Positions 8,730 to 16,694 of a DNA stretch of 62,479 nt are shown here, piece after piece (the stretch's first letter is position 1; each line of letters opens with the position of its first letter). The stretch is taken from positions 1 through 62,479 of the forward strand of contig CAVOIB010000008.1 of assembly GCA_963695975.1 (NCBI GenBank), in the 5' to 3' direction. This DNA is from JBBQVZ01 sp963695975 (GTDB taxonomy: Bacteria; Actinomycetota; UBA4738; HRBIN12). A model generated the notes under the pieces. It ran no database searches, was not told the origin of the DNA, and saw only the letters and a program-made list of their open reading frames with translations. The translations under genes and the position numbers were made by a program.

Positions 8730-9639
8730 GAACGATCGGGAGGGAACCTGGTTCCCTCGCGCCTTCTGGCCGTCGTTCGCGGCGCCGGCGACCGCATGGA
8801 TCCTGCTCTTCTTCGTGCTGCCGTTCTACGTGATCCTGTGTGTCGCGTTCGGCGGCCTGGATCCGATCTTCCTGACGGCTACACCCGTGTACAACCCCGT
8901 GCGATGGGACACCGGCCCGTTCCGCGAGGTGGTGTCCCAGCTCTTCACGAGCCAGTCGATCACCCAGCAGACGTTCGTGCGGACGCTCGTGTACGTGGGC
9001 ATCGCGACGATCATCTGCCTGCTGATCGGCTACCCGGTGGCCTACTTCATGGCGAGGCACGCGGGGCGGGCGAAGGTGGCGTTCCTGGTCGCGTTCATCG
9101 CGCCGTTCTGGATCAGCTACATGATGCGGATGTTCGCGTGGGTGAACCTGCTCCAGCCCGAGGGCTACGTGAACCGTGTCCTGGAGCGGCTCGGCATCAT
9201 CAGCGAACCGCGCCTGTGGCTGAACGGGAAACCATCGACCGTCATCTTCGGCCTGGCCTACGGCTACGTCCCGTACATGATCCTTCCGCTCTACGGCATG
9301 CTCGACCGGATCGACCGTTCCGGGATCGAGGCCGCGCGCGACCTGGGCGCGGGGCAGATGAAGACGTTCTTCCGGGTGACGCTCCCGCAGTCGCGCCAGG
9401 CGATCCTTGCCGGCTGCGTGATCGTGGCGCTGCCCATGTTCGGCGACTACTTCACGCAGACGCTGCTCGCGAGCACGCGTCAGACCTCGATGTTCGGCAA
9501 CCTGATCGTGAGCTCCATGGACAGCTCACTCGTGAACCAGGGGGCCTCGCTCGTGATCATCATGATCGCGGTGTTGATCCTCCCGATGCTCTACTACCTG
9601 CGGAGCACGAACGCCGCCCGGGAGCTGGCCCGCCGATGA
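8719..9639 (+). CDS. potB: ABC transporter permease, PotB type
   Basis: A 306-residue inner-membrane permease with about six helices. The first is PATAWILLFFVLPFYVILCV. The cytoplasmic EAA loop reads GIEAARDLGAGQMKTFFRVTLPQS, the site that docks the ATPase. The GTG at 8719 overlaps the potD stop by 11 bases, so translation is coupled. With PotC it forms the membrane pore for the substrate delivered by PotD. The cognate ATPase (PotA) is not encoded here and must be supplied from elsewhere. Confidence 0.9.
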   Translation: MARKNDREGTWFPRAFWPSFAAPATAWILLFFVLPFYVILCVAFGGLDPIFLTATPVYNPVRWDTGPFREVVSQLFTSQSITQQTFVRTLVYVGIATIICLLIGYPVAYFMARHAGRAKVAFLVAFIAPFWISYMMRMFAWVNLLQPEGYVNRVLERLGIISEPRLWLNGKPSTVIFGLAYGYVPYMILPLYGMLDRIDRSGIEAARDLGAGQMKTFFRVTLPQSRQAILAGCVIVALPMFGDYFTQTLLASTRQTSMFGNLIVSSMDSSLVNQGASLVIIMIAVLILPMLYYLRSTNAARELARR

Positions 9640-10535
9640 GCGCGCGGATGGAGGTCCGATCGAGCAGACCACGCCCGATCGCGTGGGCGATGAACCCGTG
9701 GGCTCGGGCGCGCTTCCTGTGGGTCATCGCGGTCGCGTACGTGCTGTGGACGCTGCTGCCCGTGTTCATCGCGGTGGCGTTCTCGTTCAACGCGGGCAAG
9801 GCGCAGACGACGTGGCAGGGTTTCTCGCTGACGCGCTGGTACGTGACGGACGTGAACTCGGTGTTCCAGGACAGCGAGCTCCGATCCGCCCTGTTCCAGA
9901 GCCTGAAGCTGTCGACCATCACGGTCTTGATCGCCGTGCCGTTCGGCGTCGCGTTCGCGCTCGCGCTCGACCGGTGGCAGTCACGCAGCGCCAAGGGCGC
10001 CAACTTCTTGATGCTCTTCTCGTTCATCACCCCCGAGATCGCGATCGGGGTCGGGCTGTTCCTGATGTTCACGCAGCTGGTGGCGGGGGTCGGGCTCGGC
10101 TTCAAGGCGCAGGTGTTCGGCCTGTCGATGTTCGAGATCGCGTACCCGGTGATCGTCGTGCGCGCACGGCTGCTGTCGATCGGTCCTCAGTACGAGGAGG
10201 CGGCGATGGACCTGGGGGCCTCACCGATCGAGGCGATGCGCCGGGTGACGCTCCCCCTGTTGGCGCCCGCGATCTTCGCGAGCGTGGCGATCGTGTTCGC
10301 GTCGGCGATCGACAACTTCGTGATCTCGCAGCGACTGTCGGTGAACGCCTCGACCCAGACGATCCCGATCATCATCTACAGCTCAGCGCGGCGATCGCCG
10401 CTGCCGTCGCTGAACGCGCTCGCCACGATCACGCTCGTGACCTCGACCGTGCTGGTCGCGGCGGCCGCGATCGTCTACCGAAGGTTCACCCGCAACGAGC
10501 GCGAGGGCTCGGCGGGCGGCCCTGAACCTATCTAG
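9636..10535 (+). CDS. potC: ABC transporter permease, PotC type
   Basis: A 299-residue permease. Its start overlaps the potB stop by four bases (ATGA). About six membrane helices begin with FLWVIAVAYVLWTLLPVFIAVAF. The EAA loop is EEAAMDLGASPIEAMRRVTLPLL. It forms a heterodimer with PotB. The last 8 bases overlap the convergent membrane-protein gene. No ATPase gene follows. Confidence 0.9.
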   Translation: MSARMEVRSSRPRPIAWAMNPWARARFLWVIAVAYVLWTLLPVFIAVAFSFNAGKAQTTWQGFSLTRWYVTDVNSVFQDSELRSALFQSLKLSTITVLIAVPFGVAFALALDRWQSRSAKGANFLMLFSFITPEIAIGVGLFLMFTQLVAGVGLGFKAQVFGLSMFEIAYPVIVVRARLLSIGPQYEEAAMDLGASPIEAMRRVTLPLLAPAIFASVAIVFASAIDNFVISQRLSVNASTQTIPIIIYSSARRSPLPSLNALATITLVTSTVLVAAAAIVYRRFTRNEREGSAGGPEPI

Positions 10536-10911
10536 TTCTTCGGGGCGGCGCGATGGCGGTACCACCGCTCCGGGCCAGCGAGCGGCGAGCGCGATCGGAG
10601 AGCCGCCATGGGGGTCGTTCCGACGGATAGACGAACATCGCGGCGACCCCGAGGCCCATCTGCAGGGCGAACAGCCACCACCAAACGGCGCTTCGCACGA
10701 CCATCCCGTCGACGGTGCCGTTCCCGATGACCGGGAGGAACAAGATAGGGAGATACGCGAATCCCAACATGCGCGCGGGACCGCTTGCGACCTGCAGATA
10801 CGCTCGAGCGCCCTCGACCCAGAACACCCCGAACGCTACGAGGTATGCGCAGATGAAGAACCGGAAAGCCCACCTGCGAAGTCGGACGGATCGGGATCGA
10901 GCCAGGGACAT
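10528..10911 (-). CDS. Small multi-pass membrane protein, unknown function
   Basis: A 127-residue protein with a basic N-terminus (MSLARSRSVRLRRW) and about three hydrophobic segments: AFRFFICAYLVAFGVFWVEG, MLGFAYLPILFLPVIGN and WWWLFALQMGLGVAAMFVY. A charged tail follows. I do not recognise the family. It is convergent with potC, overlapping it by 8 bases, and stands alone. Coding potential is supported by clean alternation of hydrophobic and charged blocks. Confidence 0.65.
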   Translation of the reverse strand: MSLARSRSVRLRRWAFRFFICAYLVAFGVFWVEGARAYLQVASGPARMLGFAYLPILFLPVIGNGTVDGMVVRSAVWWWLFALQMGLGVAAMFVYPSERPPWRLSDRARRSLARSGGTAIAPPRRTR

Positions 10912-11025
10912 CTGAGGTTCACCCCTCCTGATGGCTGGTCACCGCTCAGCCTAGGGGAAGGCCACTCCGGATCCGTGGAGGCTGAGGAAGAAGTCTCCCG
11001 TCCCCTGAGGGCCTCGGGAGGAGGA

Positions 11026-11766
11026 TCAGTAAGCGCCGCGGCCGGTGATCACGGCCGGCAGCGTCTTCGCCAGCAGCTTGAGGTCCAACCGGAGGGACCA
11101 GTTGTCGATGTACTCGAGGTCCATGTCCACCCAGGTCTGGAAGTCCAGATCCGAGCGGCCGCTCACCTGCCAGATGCACGTGATGCCCGGCTTCACCAAC
11201 AGTCGCTCCATCTCGCGTTCCGTGTAGGTGAGCAACTCCTCGGGGAGCGGCGGACGAGGACCGACGAGGCTCATGTTCCCCTTCAGCACGTTGAACAACT
11301 GTGGGAGTTCGTCGATCGACAGTCGTCGGATGACTCGCCCGACAGCCGTCACTCGGGGATCTTCGCGGATCTTGAAGATCGGGCCGTCATGGATGTTGTC
11401 GACCAGGTGCTCATCACGATCGTCGTGCGCGTCCACGTACATCGAGCGGAACTTGATCATCCGGAAAGGTTCGCCGCCTCTTCCCACCCGCTCCTGCACG
11501 AAGAAGACGGGGCCGCGCGACGTCACCTTGACGAGGAGGGCGACCGCGGCCAGGAACGGCGCCAACACGATGATCGCGAGACCGCTCATGACGACGTCCA
11601 CGACACGCTTCACCGCCAACCGCCAGCCTGTCGCCCCCAAGAGTCCGTGCCGCGCAGGAACGATGGTCTCATCCGGGACGAGGAACCCGTTGACGTCGGC
11701 CTGAGAGGCACCGAGGTCGACGATCACCTCCTCGCCTCCTTGGCCTAGCCGGATCTCTTGCGCCAT
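11026..11766 (-). CDS. Polyprenol-phosphate sugar-1-phosphate transferase (exopolysaccharide initiation)
   Basis: A 246-residue member of the bacterial sugar transferase family (WcaJ/PglC-like catalytic core). After a short N-terminal cap comes one hydrophobic hairpin (VVDVVMSGLAIIVLAPFLAAVALLV). The catalytic core has KVTSRGPVFFVQERVGRGG, FRMIKFRSMYVDA, RRLSIDELPQLFNVLKGNMS and VGPRPPLPEE. These carry the conserved Asp-Glu, Arg and Pro residues of the phosphotransfer site. The enzyme would move a sugar phosphate from a nucleotide sugar to a membrane polyprenol phosphate to start a glycan. It lacks the four-helix N-terminus of long WcaJ forms. The ATG at 11766 has GAGGGG upstream. No glycosyltransferase genes flank it. 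Confidence 0.88.
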   Translation of the reverse strand: MAQEIRLGQGGEEVIVDLGASQADVNGFLVPDETIVPARHGLLGATGWRLAVKRVVDVVMSGLAIIVLAPFLAAVALLVKVTSRGPVFFVQERVGRGGEPFRMIKFRSMYVDAHDDRDEHLVDNIHDGPIFKIREDPRVTAVGRVIRRLSIDELPQLFNVLKGNMSLVGPRPPLPEELLTYTEREMERLLVKPGITCIWQVSGRSDLDFQTWVDMDLEYIDNWSLRLDLKLLAKTLPAVITGRGAY

Positions 11767-11996
11767 CGTCCCCTCACACCCTGCGGCTCGGGCCGAACCC
11801 GAGTACGACGCCTTTGTGCTGAGCTCCCTCGCCCGTTGACCGGGGTCGCACCTGGATTATGCGTGCCAAGCGGGTGATACGTCCCCCTCCTTTTGCAGGG
11901 ATTACTGTAGTCCATTCGCCCTATCGGGGCGGCCGGCGGGCCGACTCACCGCGCCTGTTGTTCACCCCCCTGTTAGCGCTCCGTGCCGCGTCGATC

Positions 11997-13020
11997 TCAG
12001 GCAGCCGGATCCTCGAGGTCGGAGGAGTACTCGCCGCTGCGGGCCAGACCGTTCATTCGGGCCCGGTGAGCGAGCGCCCGCTGAGCCGCGGCCACGTTCG
12101 CCGGGTCGCCGCCCCAGGCCTTGAGCGAGGGCGCCTGCAGCGCGCGCCCGTACGAGAACGACAGCTCCCAGGGGTGCGGCCCGATGCGGTTCATCTCGTT
12201 CAGGTGGACGGTCGCGTCCTCGTCGGATTGTCCACCGGAGAGGAAGACGACACCCGGGACCCGGGAGGGGACGTTCGCCATGAGGCAGCGAACCGTTGCC
12301 TCGGCGACCTCGACCGGTCCGGCCTGCGTCGGACAACCCTTGCCCGAGATCACCATGTTCACCTTCAGGAGGGATCCGGAGAGGTCGACCCGCGCCTCGG
12401 CGAGCTCCGCGTAGAGCGCACGGAGCGTCCGGCCGGTCGCGTCCTCGCAAGCCTCGATCGTGTGCGTGCCGTCCATCAGGACCTCCGGCTCGACGATCGG
12501 CACGATCTCGGCCTCCTGACAGAGCGCTGCGTAGCGCGCCATGGCGTGGGCGTTCGCATGCAGCGCGTAGTCGGTCGGCAGGCCCTCGCCGCAGAAGACC
12601 GTTGCGCGCCACTTGGCGAACCGCGCACCGAACTCCGCGTACTCTGCCAAGCCGCTCGCGCAGCCCGTCGAGGCCCTCGGTAACGGTCTCGCCGGCGAAG
12701 CCGGCGAGACCTTTCGCTCCGGTGTCCACCTTGATGCCGGGGATCACGCCGTCGCCGGCGAGCAACTCCGCGAACGGCGAGCCGCCGAGCGAGGACTGCC
12801 GGATCGTCTCGTCGAACAGGATCACCCCGCTGATGTGCTCCGCGAGCCCCGGCGTCGTGAGGAGCATGTCGCGGTACGCGCGCCGGTTCTCCTCGGTGGA
12901 CTCAACGCCGATCGAGTCGAAGCGCTTCTTGATGGTGCCGCTACTCTCGTCGGCCGCGAGGATGCCCTTCCCCGGTGCGACGAGGGCTCGGGCAGTGGAT
13001 CGCAGCGTGTCGGTGTTCAT
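11997..13020 (-). CDS. Class I fructose-bisphosphate aldolase (one frameshift)
   Basis: About 340 residues after repair. The first 115 or so (LRSTARALVAPGKGILAADESSGTI...) read from the ATG at 13020. The rest, from AEYAEFGARFAKWRATVFCG to the stop, is in the next frame. Deleting one base at 12647-12651 joins GLRERL to AEYAEFG as in intact aldolases. VEPEVLMDG and the Schiff-base Lys in SLLKVNMVISGKG are present; most homologues have KPNM rather than KVNM. GGQSDEDATVHLNEMN follows the usual GGQS phosphate loop. It cleaves fructose 1,6-bisphosphate in glycolysis and gluconeogenesis. It appears monocistronic. The break is probably a consensus error. Confidence 0.85.
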
Positions 13021-13055
13021 CGTTCCCCCTCCAGGCGTGTCGTTGCATGTCGAGA

Positions 13056-13574
13056 CTACGAAACGGGACGACGAATCACGAACGCGCTGAGGTCCGGGAT
13101 GTGCGCGTCGGCGTGGCGGAACGGTCCCGCGGGACCCCCGAGGATCGATCCCAGCCGGAGGCCGAGGGGCCGCCCACGCGTGAGGGGAGGTCGCTCCCAG
13201 GCGTCGTCGCTCAACCGTCGGATGACCTCCAACAGAGCCGCGTGCGTGCGGCGTGCCTCTCGCGACACGTCGGCCGGTCGAAGCACGGCCGCGGCGACGA
13301 GCGCGGCCGCGTTGACGCCGCCGACGCCTCGCTCGGTGAGCTCAAGGTCGATCGGGGCGCGCCGGCCGGCGCGCCAGGCCTCCAGCGCATCCACCGCATG
13401 CCGCTCCCAGCTGGCCAGATGGCCGAGGAGATCGACGGGGGACCAGTCGCCGCCGCCGATCCCGCGCCGCGTGAGCCCCCCTCTCGGGAGCCCCTTCAGG
13501 AGCCGCTCGATCTCGCGGTCGCCTCGTTCGAGGATCGCGATCGCTTCACGCTTGGTGGGAAGGGGTGCGGTCAC
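13056..13574 (-). CDS. DinB/maleylpyruvate isomerase-like four-helix-bundle protein
   Basis: A 172-residue protein with the DinB-like fold signature: a start helix (TKREAIAILERGDREIERLLKG), then GGDWSPVDLLGHLASWERHAVDAL. That segment has the histidine that usually forms part of a metal site, and a late AHIPDLSAF segment may supply another. Relatives include mycothiol-dependent isomerases and S-transferases in actinobacteria, but the substrate here cannot be inferred. It lies between the aldolase and the tadG genes, all on the minus strand. Confidence 0.65.
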   Translation of the reverse strand: MTAPLPTKREAIAILERGDREIERLLKGLPRGGLTRRGIGGGDWSPVDLLGHLASWERHAVDALEAWRAGRRAPIDLELTERGVGGVNAAALVAAAVLRPADVSREARRTHAALLEVIRRLSDDAWERPPLTRGRPLGLRLGSILGGPAGPFRHADAHIPDLSAFVIRRPVS

Positions 13575-13625
13575 GGTCGAGAAGCTACCGCAGCGCGGGT
13601 CGGAGGTACCGGTGCGAGGCCGAGG

Positions 13626-15029
13626 TTACTCGACGAGGTGCGGTCGGGACAGGGAAGCCGCGGCGGCGGCGCGGAAGATCGCCGTGAGGTCGGTGCTCCC
13701 CGGCACGCAGAAGTAGTTGTCGCCGTCCTTGTTCTCGTTCGGACCGCAGCCGCCGGGCACGTCGTCGCTGGAGGCGGTCGCCGCGCTTGCCAGGTTCGTC
13801 GTCGCGTACTTGCCGGCCCACGGGAAGCTCGTATCCGTGCACTGCACCGGCGGGCTGTCGAGCCCGTACGCGAGCGTGAAGATCGTGGCGCCGGCGAGCT
13901 TCGCGGCCGAGGCCTTCGTGTTGAAGTAGTTGCACGGCTGCCGCGTGCTGGGCTGGTTCGCCTGTCCGTCCGTCTCGAAGATGATGACGTCGGGGACGCT
14001 CGGTCGGCCCTCGGCCGCGAGCATGGCACGCGCCGCGTCGACCGGGTCACCGAGGTTCGTGTGGTTCCCGCTCGGACCCACTCCGTCCGACATCGACTGC
14101 ACCGTTCCCGGGGCGCCCTGCAAGCAGTTGATCTGTTGGACGAGCTGGCTGCTCGCGTTCACGGCGGTGCCGGTGGGGTTGAAGTCCGTGCTGAGCGGAG
14201 CGGCCTGCCAATCCGTGTAGTTCGAGTCCGGATAGATCTGATACGTCGGAGGCCTCGCGTTCGAGTTCCCGTAGGCGATGCACTTGTTCCCCGGTTGGCC
14301 GTACGGGAGCGTGATCAGACCCACCCATTGCTTGGACGAGTTGTAGAGGCCCAGGATCGACATGGCGGCGTTCTTGACGTTCACGACATCCGAGGCCGTC
14401 ATCGAACCCGTTCGGTCGAGCACCATCACCACATCGAGCGGGTTCGCCGCGGCACCGCACGTCCCCGTGCATGCCGACGAGTTCACCACTCCCGTCGATC
14501 CTGTCGTGATCCCCATCACTGGGGCGAAGTAGTACGGGATCGTGTTGCTGGTCGACAGACGGATCGTGTTGCACTTGTCGCCGGCGAACGGGTCGCAGGA
14601 ATGGATCAGGCGCCCCGGTTTCGCGGTCCAGCCGGACCAGGTGCCGGCGACCGGACCGCACACGGCCGGGACGTCGCCCGGATCGGGGATCCCGTCGGCG
14701 TTCTCGTCGCCCACGATGCATCGGTAGGTGATGGTGAGCCCGGCAGTCGCGACCTGCGGAGCGTTGGCCAGCGCGACGGTGGTGGCGAGTGCCGAGGTGG
14801 TCGTTGCCGCCGACGACCCTTGCACCGGCAGTTTCGCAGCGGCGGCCAGCGCGCCGAAGTCGACGGCGTTCTGAAGCACCTGCCGCTCGTGGTAGAGGCG
14901 GCTCATGTCGACGGCGAACGCAACGGCCGCGAACAAGACGATGATGGTGAGCGCGAACAGGACCGCGATGGCGCCGCGCTCCTCGTGGAGGCGCGGTTCC
15001 GATCCTCCCGCGTCAGAGAGCCTCGTCAT
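13626..15029 (-). CDS. TadG-like Flp pilus protein with a von Willebrand factor A domain
   Basis: A 467-residue protein. The N-terminal TadG domain has a conserved helix (GAIAVLFALTIIVLFAAVAFAVDMSRLY) with the RQVLQNAVDFGALAAAAKL segment after it. A vWA domain starts near residue 205 with a MIDAS-like metal site (VVMVLDRTGSMTASD); the second conserved Asp lies in VIIFETDGQANQ. TadG proteins are pseudopilin-like or anchoring parts of the Tad system. The added vWA domain suggests adhesion or protein binding at the surface. Its start overlaps the tadE stop by four bases, so the two are co-translated. Confidence 0.85.
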   Translation of the reverse strand: MTRLSDAGGSEPRLHEERGAIAVLFALTIIVLFAAVAFAVDMSRLYHERQVLQNAVDFGALAAAAKLPVQGSSAATTTSALATTVALANAPQVATAGLTITYRCIVGDENADGIPDPGDVPAVCGPVAGTWSGWTAKPGRLIHSCDPFAGDKCNTIRLSTSNTIPYYFAPVMGITTGSTGVVNSSACTGTCGAAANPLDVVMVLDRTGSMTASDVVNVKNAAMSILGLYNSSKQWVGLITLPYGQPGNKCIAYGNSNARPPTYQIYPDSNYTDWQAAPLSTDFNPTGTAVNASSQLVQQINCLQGAPGTVQSMSDGVGPSGNHTNLGDPVDAARAMLAAEGRPSVPDVIIFETDGQANQPSTRQPCNYFNTKASAAKLAGATIFTLAYGLDSPPVQCTDTSFPWAGKYATTNLASAATASSDDVPGGCGPNENKDGDNYFCVPGSTDLTAIFRAAAAASLSRPHLVE

Positions 15030-15487
15030 CCCTCATACCTCGACTCGGACTGCGAGTGGAGGTTCAGGGTCGTCCCGAGACCGGGGACGAACGATCCGAC
15101 CGGCGTGAGCATGGAGTACCGGTAGTCGACGATGACGCGGACGATGTCGCCTTCCTTCCAGTTGGCGGGCGTCGAGGAGCAGGCGCCGAACGTTGTAGCG
15201 GGGGGTCGATTGCACAGGAGAGAGATCGTCAGCTTCGACGGGTCGAGCGTCGAGGCGGCGGTCTGCACGCGCGTCGTGATATCCCCGATGTTCGGATCGA
15301 CGGCCGCCGTGCGCGCACCCTCGCGCGCCGCGTTCACCGCGTTGTTCCACGAGTGGAACGCGAACCCGAAGTCGATGATCCCGAAGACGAGCATGAAGAA
15401 CAAGGTGGCGACGATCGCGAACTCGACCGCCGCTGCACCCTTCTCCTCGCGGTGCAGCCTCTTCTTGGTTCGGTCTGTGATCATCAT
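15026..15487 (-). CDS. TadE-like minor pilin
   Basis: A 153-residue protein with the TadE motif. After a basic start (TKKRLHREE) comes KGAAAVEFAIVATLFFMLVFGIIDFG, with the Glu at +5 of the probable prepilin cleavage site, then WNNAVNAAREGARTAAV. The rest is a small Cys-containing domain. It is the first gene of a tadE-tadG pair. The upstream DNA carries copy B of the motif shared with the Flp pilin gene. Confidence 0.88.
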   Translation of the reverse strand: MMITDRTKKRLHREEKGAAAVEFAIVATLFFMLVFGIIDFGFAFHSWNNAVNAAREGARTAAVDPNIGDITTRVQTAASTLDPSKLTISLLCNRPPATTFGACSSTPANWKEGDIVRVIVDYRYSMLTPVGSFVPGLGTTLNLHSQSESRYEG

Positions 15488-15551
15488 CCGATCCCTAACG
15501 AAGGAGACAGAACGCCTGGTGCAACGCTAGGGTTCGGGAGGCTCGCGCGGT

Positions 15552-15590
15552 ATTCCGCGTTTCCCGGAAGACGATTACGTACTTCTACGT
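15552..15590 (-). promoter_or_regulatory. Conserved 39-bp regulatory motif, copy B (upstream of tadE)
   Basis: This copy matches 7255-7293 at 31 of 39 ungapped positions and begins 65 bases before the tadE start. It contains TACGTA-CTTC-TACGTA on the plus strand, a spaced near-palindrome. It overlaps the last codons of the desaturase gene, so the tad promoter is embedded in the upstream coding region. Confidence 0.65.
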
Positions 15591-16529
15591 AGGCGGATCG
15601 AGGTGGTCCGCCTGGTCCACGGGACCGCGGGGCAGATCGAGCTTGTCTCCCACGCGTTCGAGCCGTTCCATGTAGGCAACTATCTCGTCGCGGGCGAGCT
15701 CCGCATCATCGGACAATCCGTCGAGCTCTTTCAGTCGCCAATGCGACAGGAGTACCGGCGTGAGGATCTGCTCCAAGTGGATCCGGAAGTTGTAGACGCC
15801 TGCCGCGGCCATCCGCTTCGCCTTCTCGACGAACCCGGGCATGCTCGCCCCAGGCATCTCGAAGCCCATCACCTGGCGATGCATCGCGAGGACCGCGGAC
15901 GACGGGTCGATCTCGAGCGCCGCCGTCACCAGGTCCCGATAGAAGATGTAGTGGAGGTTCTCGTCGGTGGCGATCCGCGAGGTCAGGCGCTCGGCCGTCT
16001 CGTCATCGGTGATGAGGCCCGTGTTGCGGTGGGAGACGCGGGTCGCCAGCTCCTGGAGCGTGGTGAAGACGACGGTGTCCAGCGGTCCGAGCGCCGGCCA
16101 CTTCGGGTGGTACCCGATCTGCACCATCTCCATGCGACCTCGCTCGAGCGGCACCGGGTCCACGCCCCGCGTTACGGTCAGGTAATCGCGGAGGACGATG
16201 GAGTGCCGGCCCTCCTCGGCGGTCCAGCGTCGGAGCCACTCCGCCCAACCTTCATGCCGGTGGAACGCGTCCCACAGGTTCAAGTGGTAGTAGGGCAGGT
16301 TGTCCTCGGTCAGCAGGTTCACCTCGAGCGCGACGCCGGCGATGTCGGAGATCGCGCTGTCCGCGGGCGACCAGGGATCGGTGACGAAGTTCCGTCCCAA
16401 CTCGTACGGGACGTACTCGTGGGGGAACCATTCCGCGGTCGTCGCGATGTGTCGGTCGAGTCCGGCCGCCACGACCGGCGCCAGCTCGTCCAGCAGATCG
16501 GCCGATCCGATCGCGGGCACTGCTTTCAT
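15585..16529 (-). CDS. Acyl-ACP desaturase (fatty acid delta-9-type, di-iron)
   Basis: A 314-residue soluble desaturase of the ferritin-like di-iron class (DesA/stearoyl-ACP type). The iron ligands are visible as two E/ExxH pairs: the Glu of LTEDNLPYYH with EEGRH, then the Glu of TLQELATR with DENLHY. Such enzymes introduce a cis double bond into acyl chains on acyl carrier protein using O2 and ferredoxin; actinobacteria use them for membrane or mycolate precursors. The ATG at 16529 follows a short spacer. The 3' end overlaps the regulatory motif of the tadE gene. No ferredoxin gene is adjacent. Confidence 0.9.
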   Translation of the reverse strand: MKAVPAIGSADLLDELAPVVAAGLDRHIATTAEWFPHEYVPYELGRNFVTDPWSPADSAISDIAGVALEVNLLTEDNLPYYHLNLWDAFHRHEGWAEWLRRWTAEEGRHSIVLRDYLTVTRGVDPVPLERGRMEMVQIGYHPKWPALGPLDTVVFTTLQELATRVSHRNTGLITDDETAERLTSRIATDENLHYIFYRDLVTAALEIDPSSAVLAMHRQVMGFEMPGASMPGFVEKAKRMAAAGVYNFRIHLEQILTPVLLSHWRLKELDGLSDDAELARDEIVAYMERLERVGDKLDLPRGPVDQADHLDPPT

Positions 16530-16694
16530 CCGGATCCCTTCCTCATGCCTGTCGGGGCAGTACCCATATGCGAGGGTTGACGAAGAAGCGTATCGCCCAC
16601 CGGCGCGGGGTCGTCAACCCACGCTGACGCTCTCCGACGGTGGCGACCGCTCACGATCCGCTCGGCCAGCTCCGATCGATCCGGATGGATGAGG

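Noticed and set aside
11767..11996. A riboswitch or small RNA between the aldolase and sugar transferase genes
   Set aside because: The 230-base gap has a purine-rich aaaaggaggggg-like run on the minus strand, but no recognisable conserved RNA fold or ORF.
12975..15125. A 716-residue plus-strand open frame
   Set aside because: Antisense to the DinB-like and tadG genes, low complexity and Arg-rich. The minus-strand products have clear family motifs.
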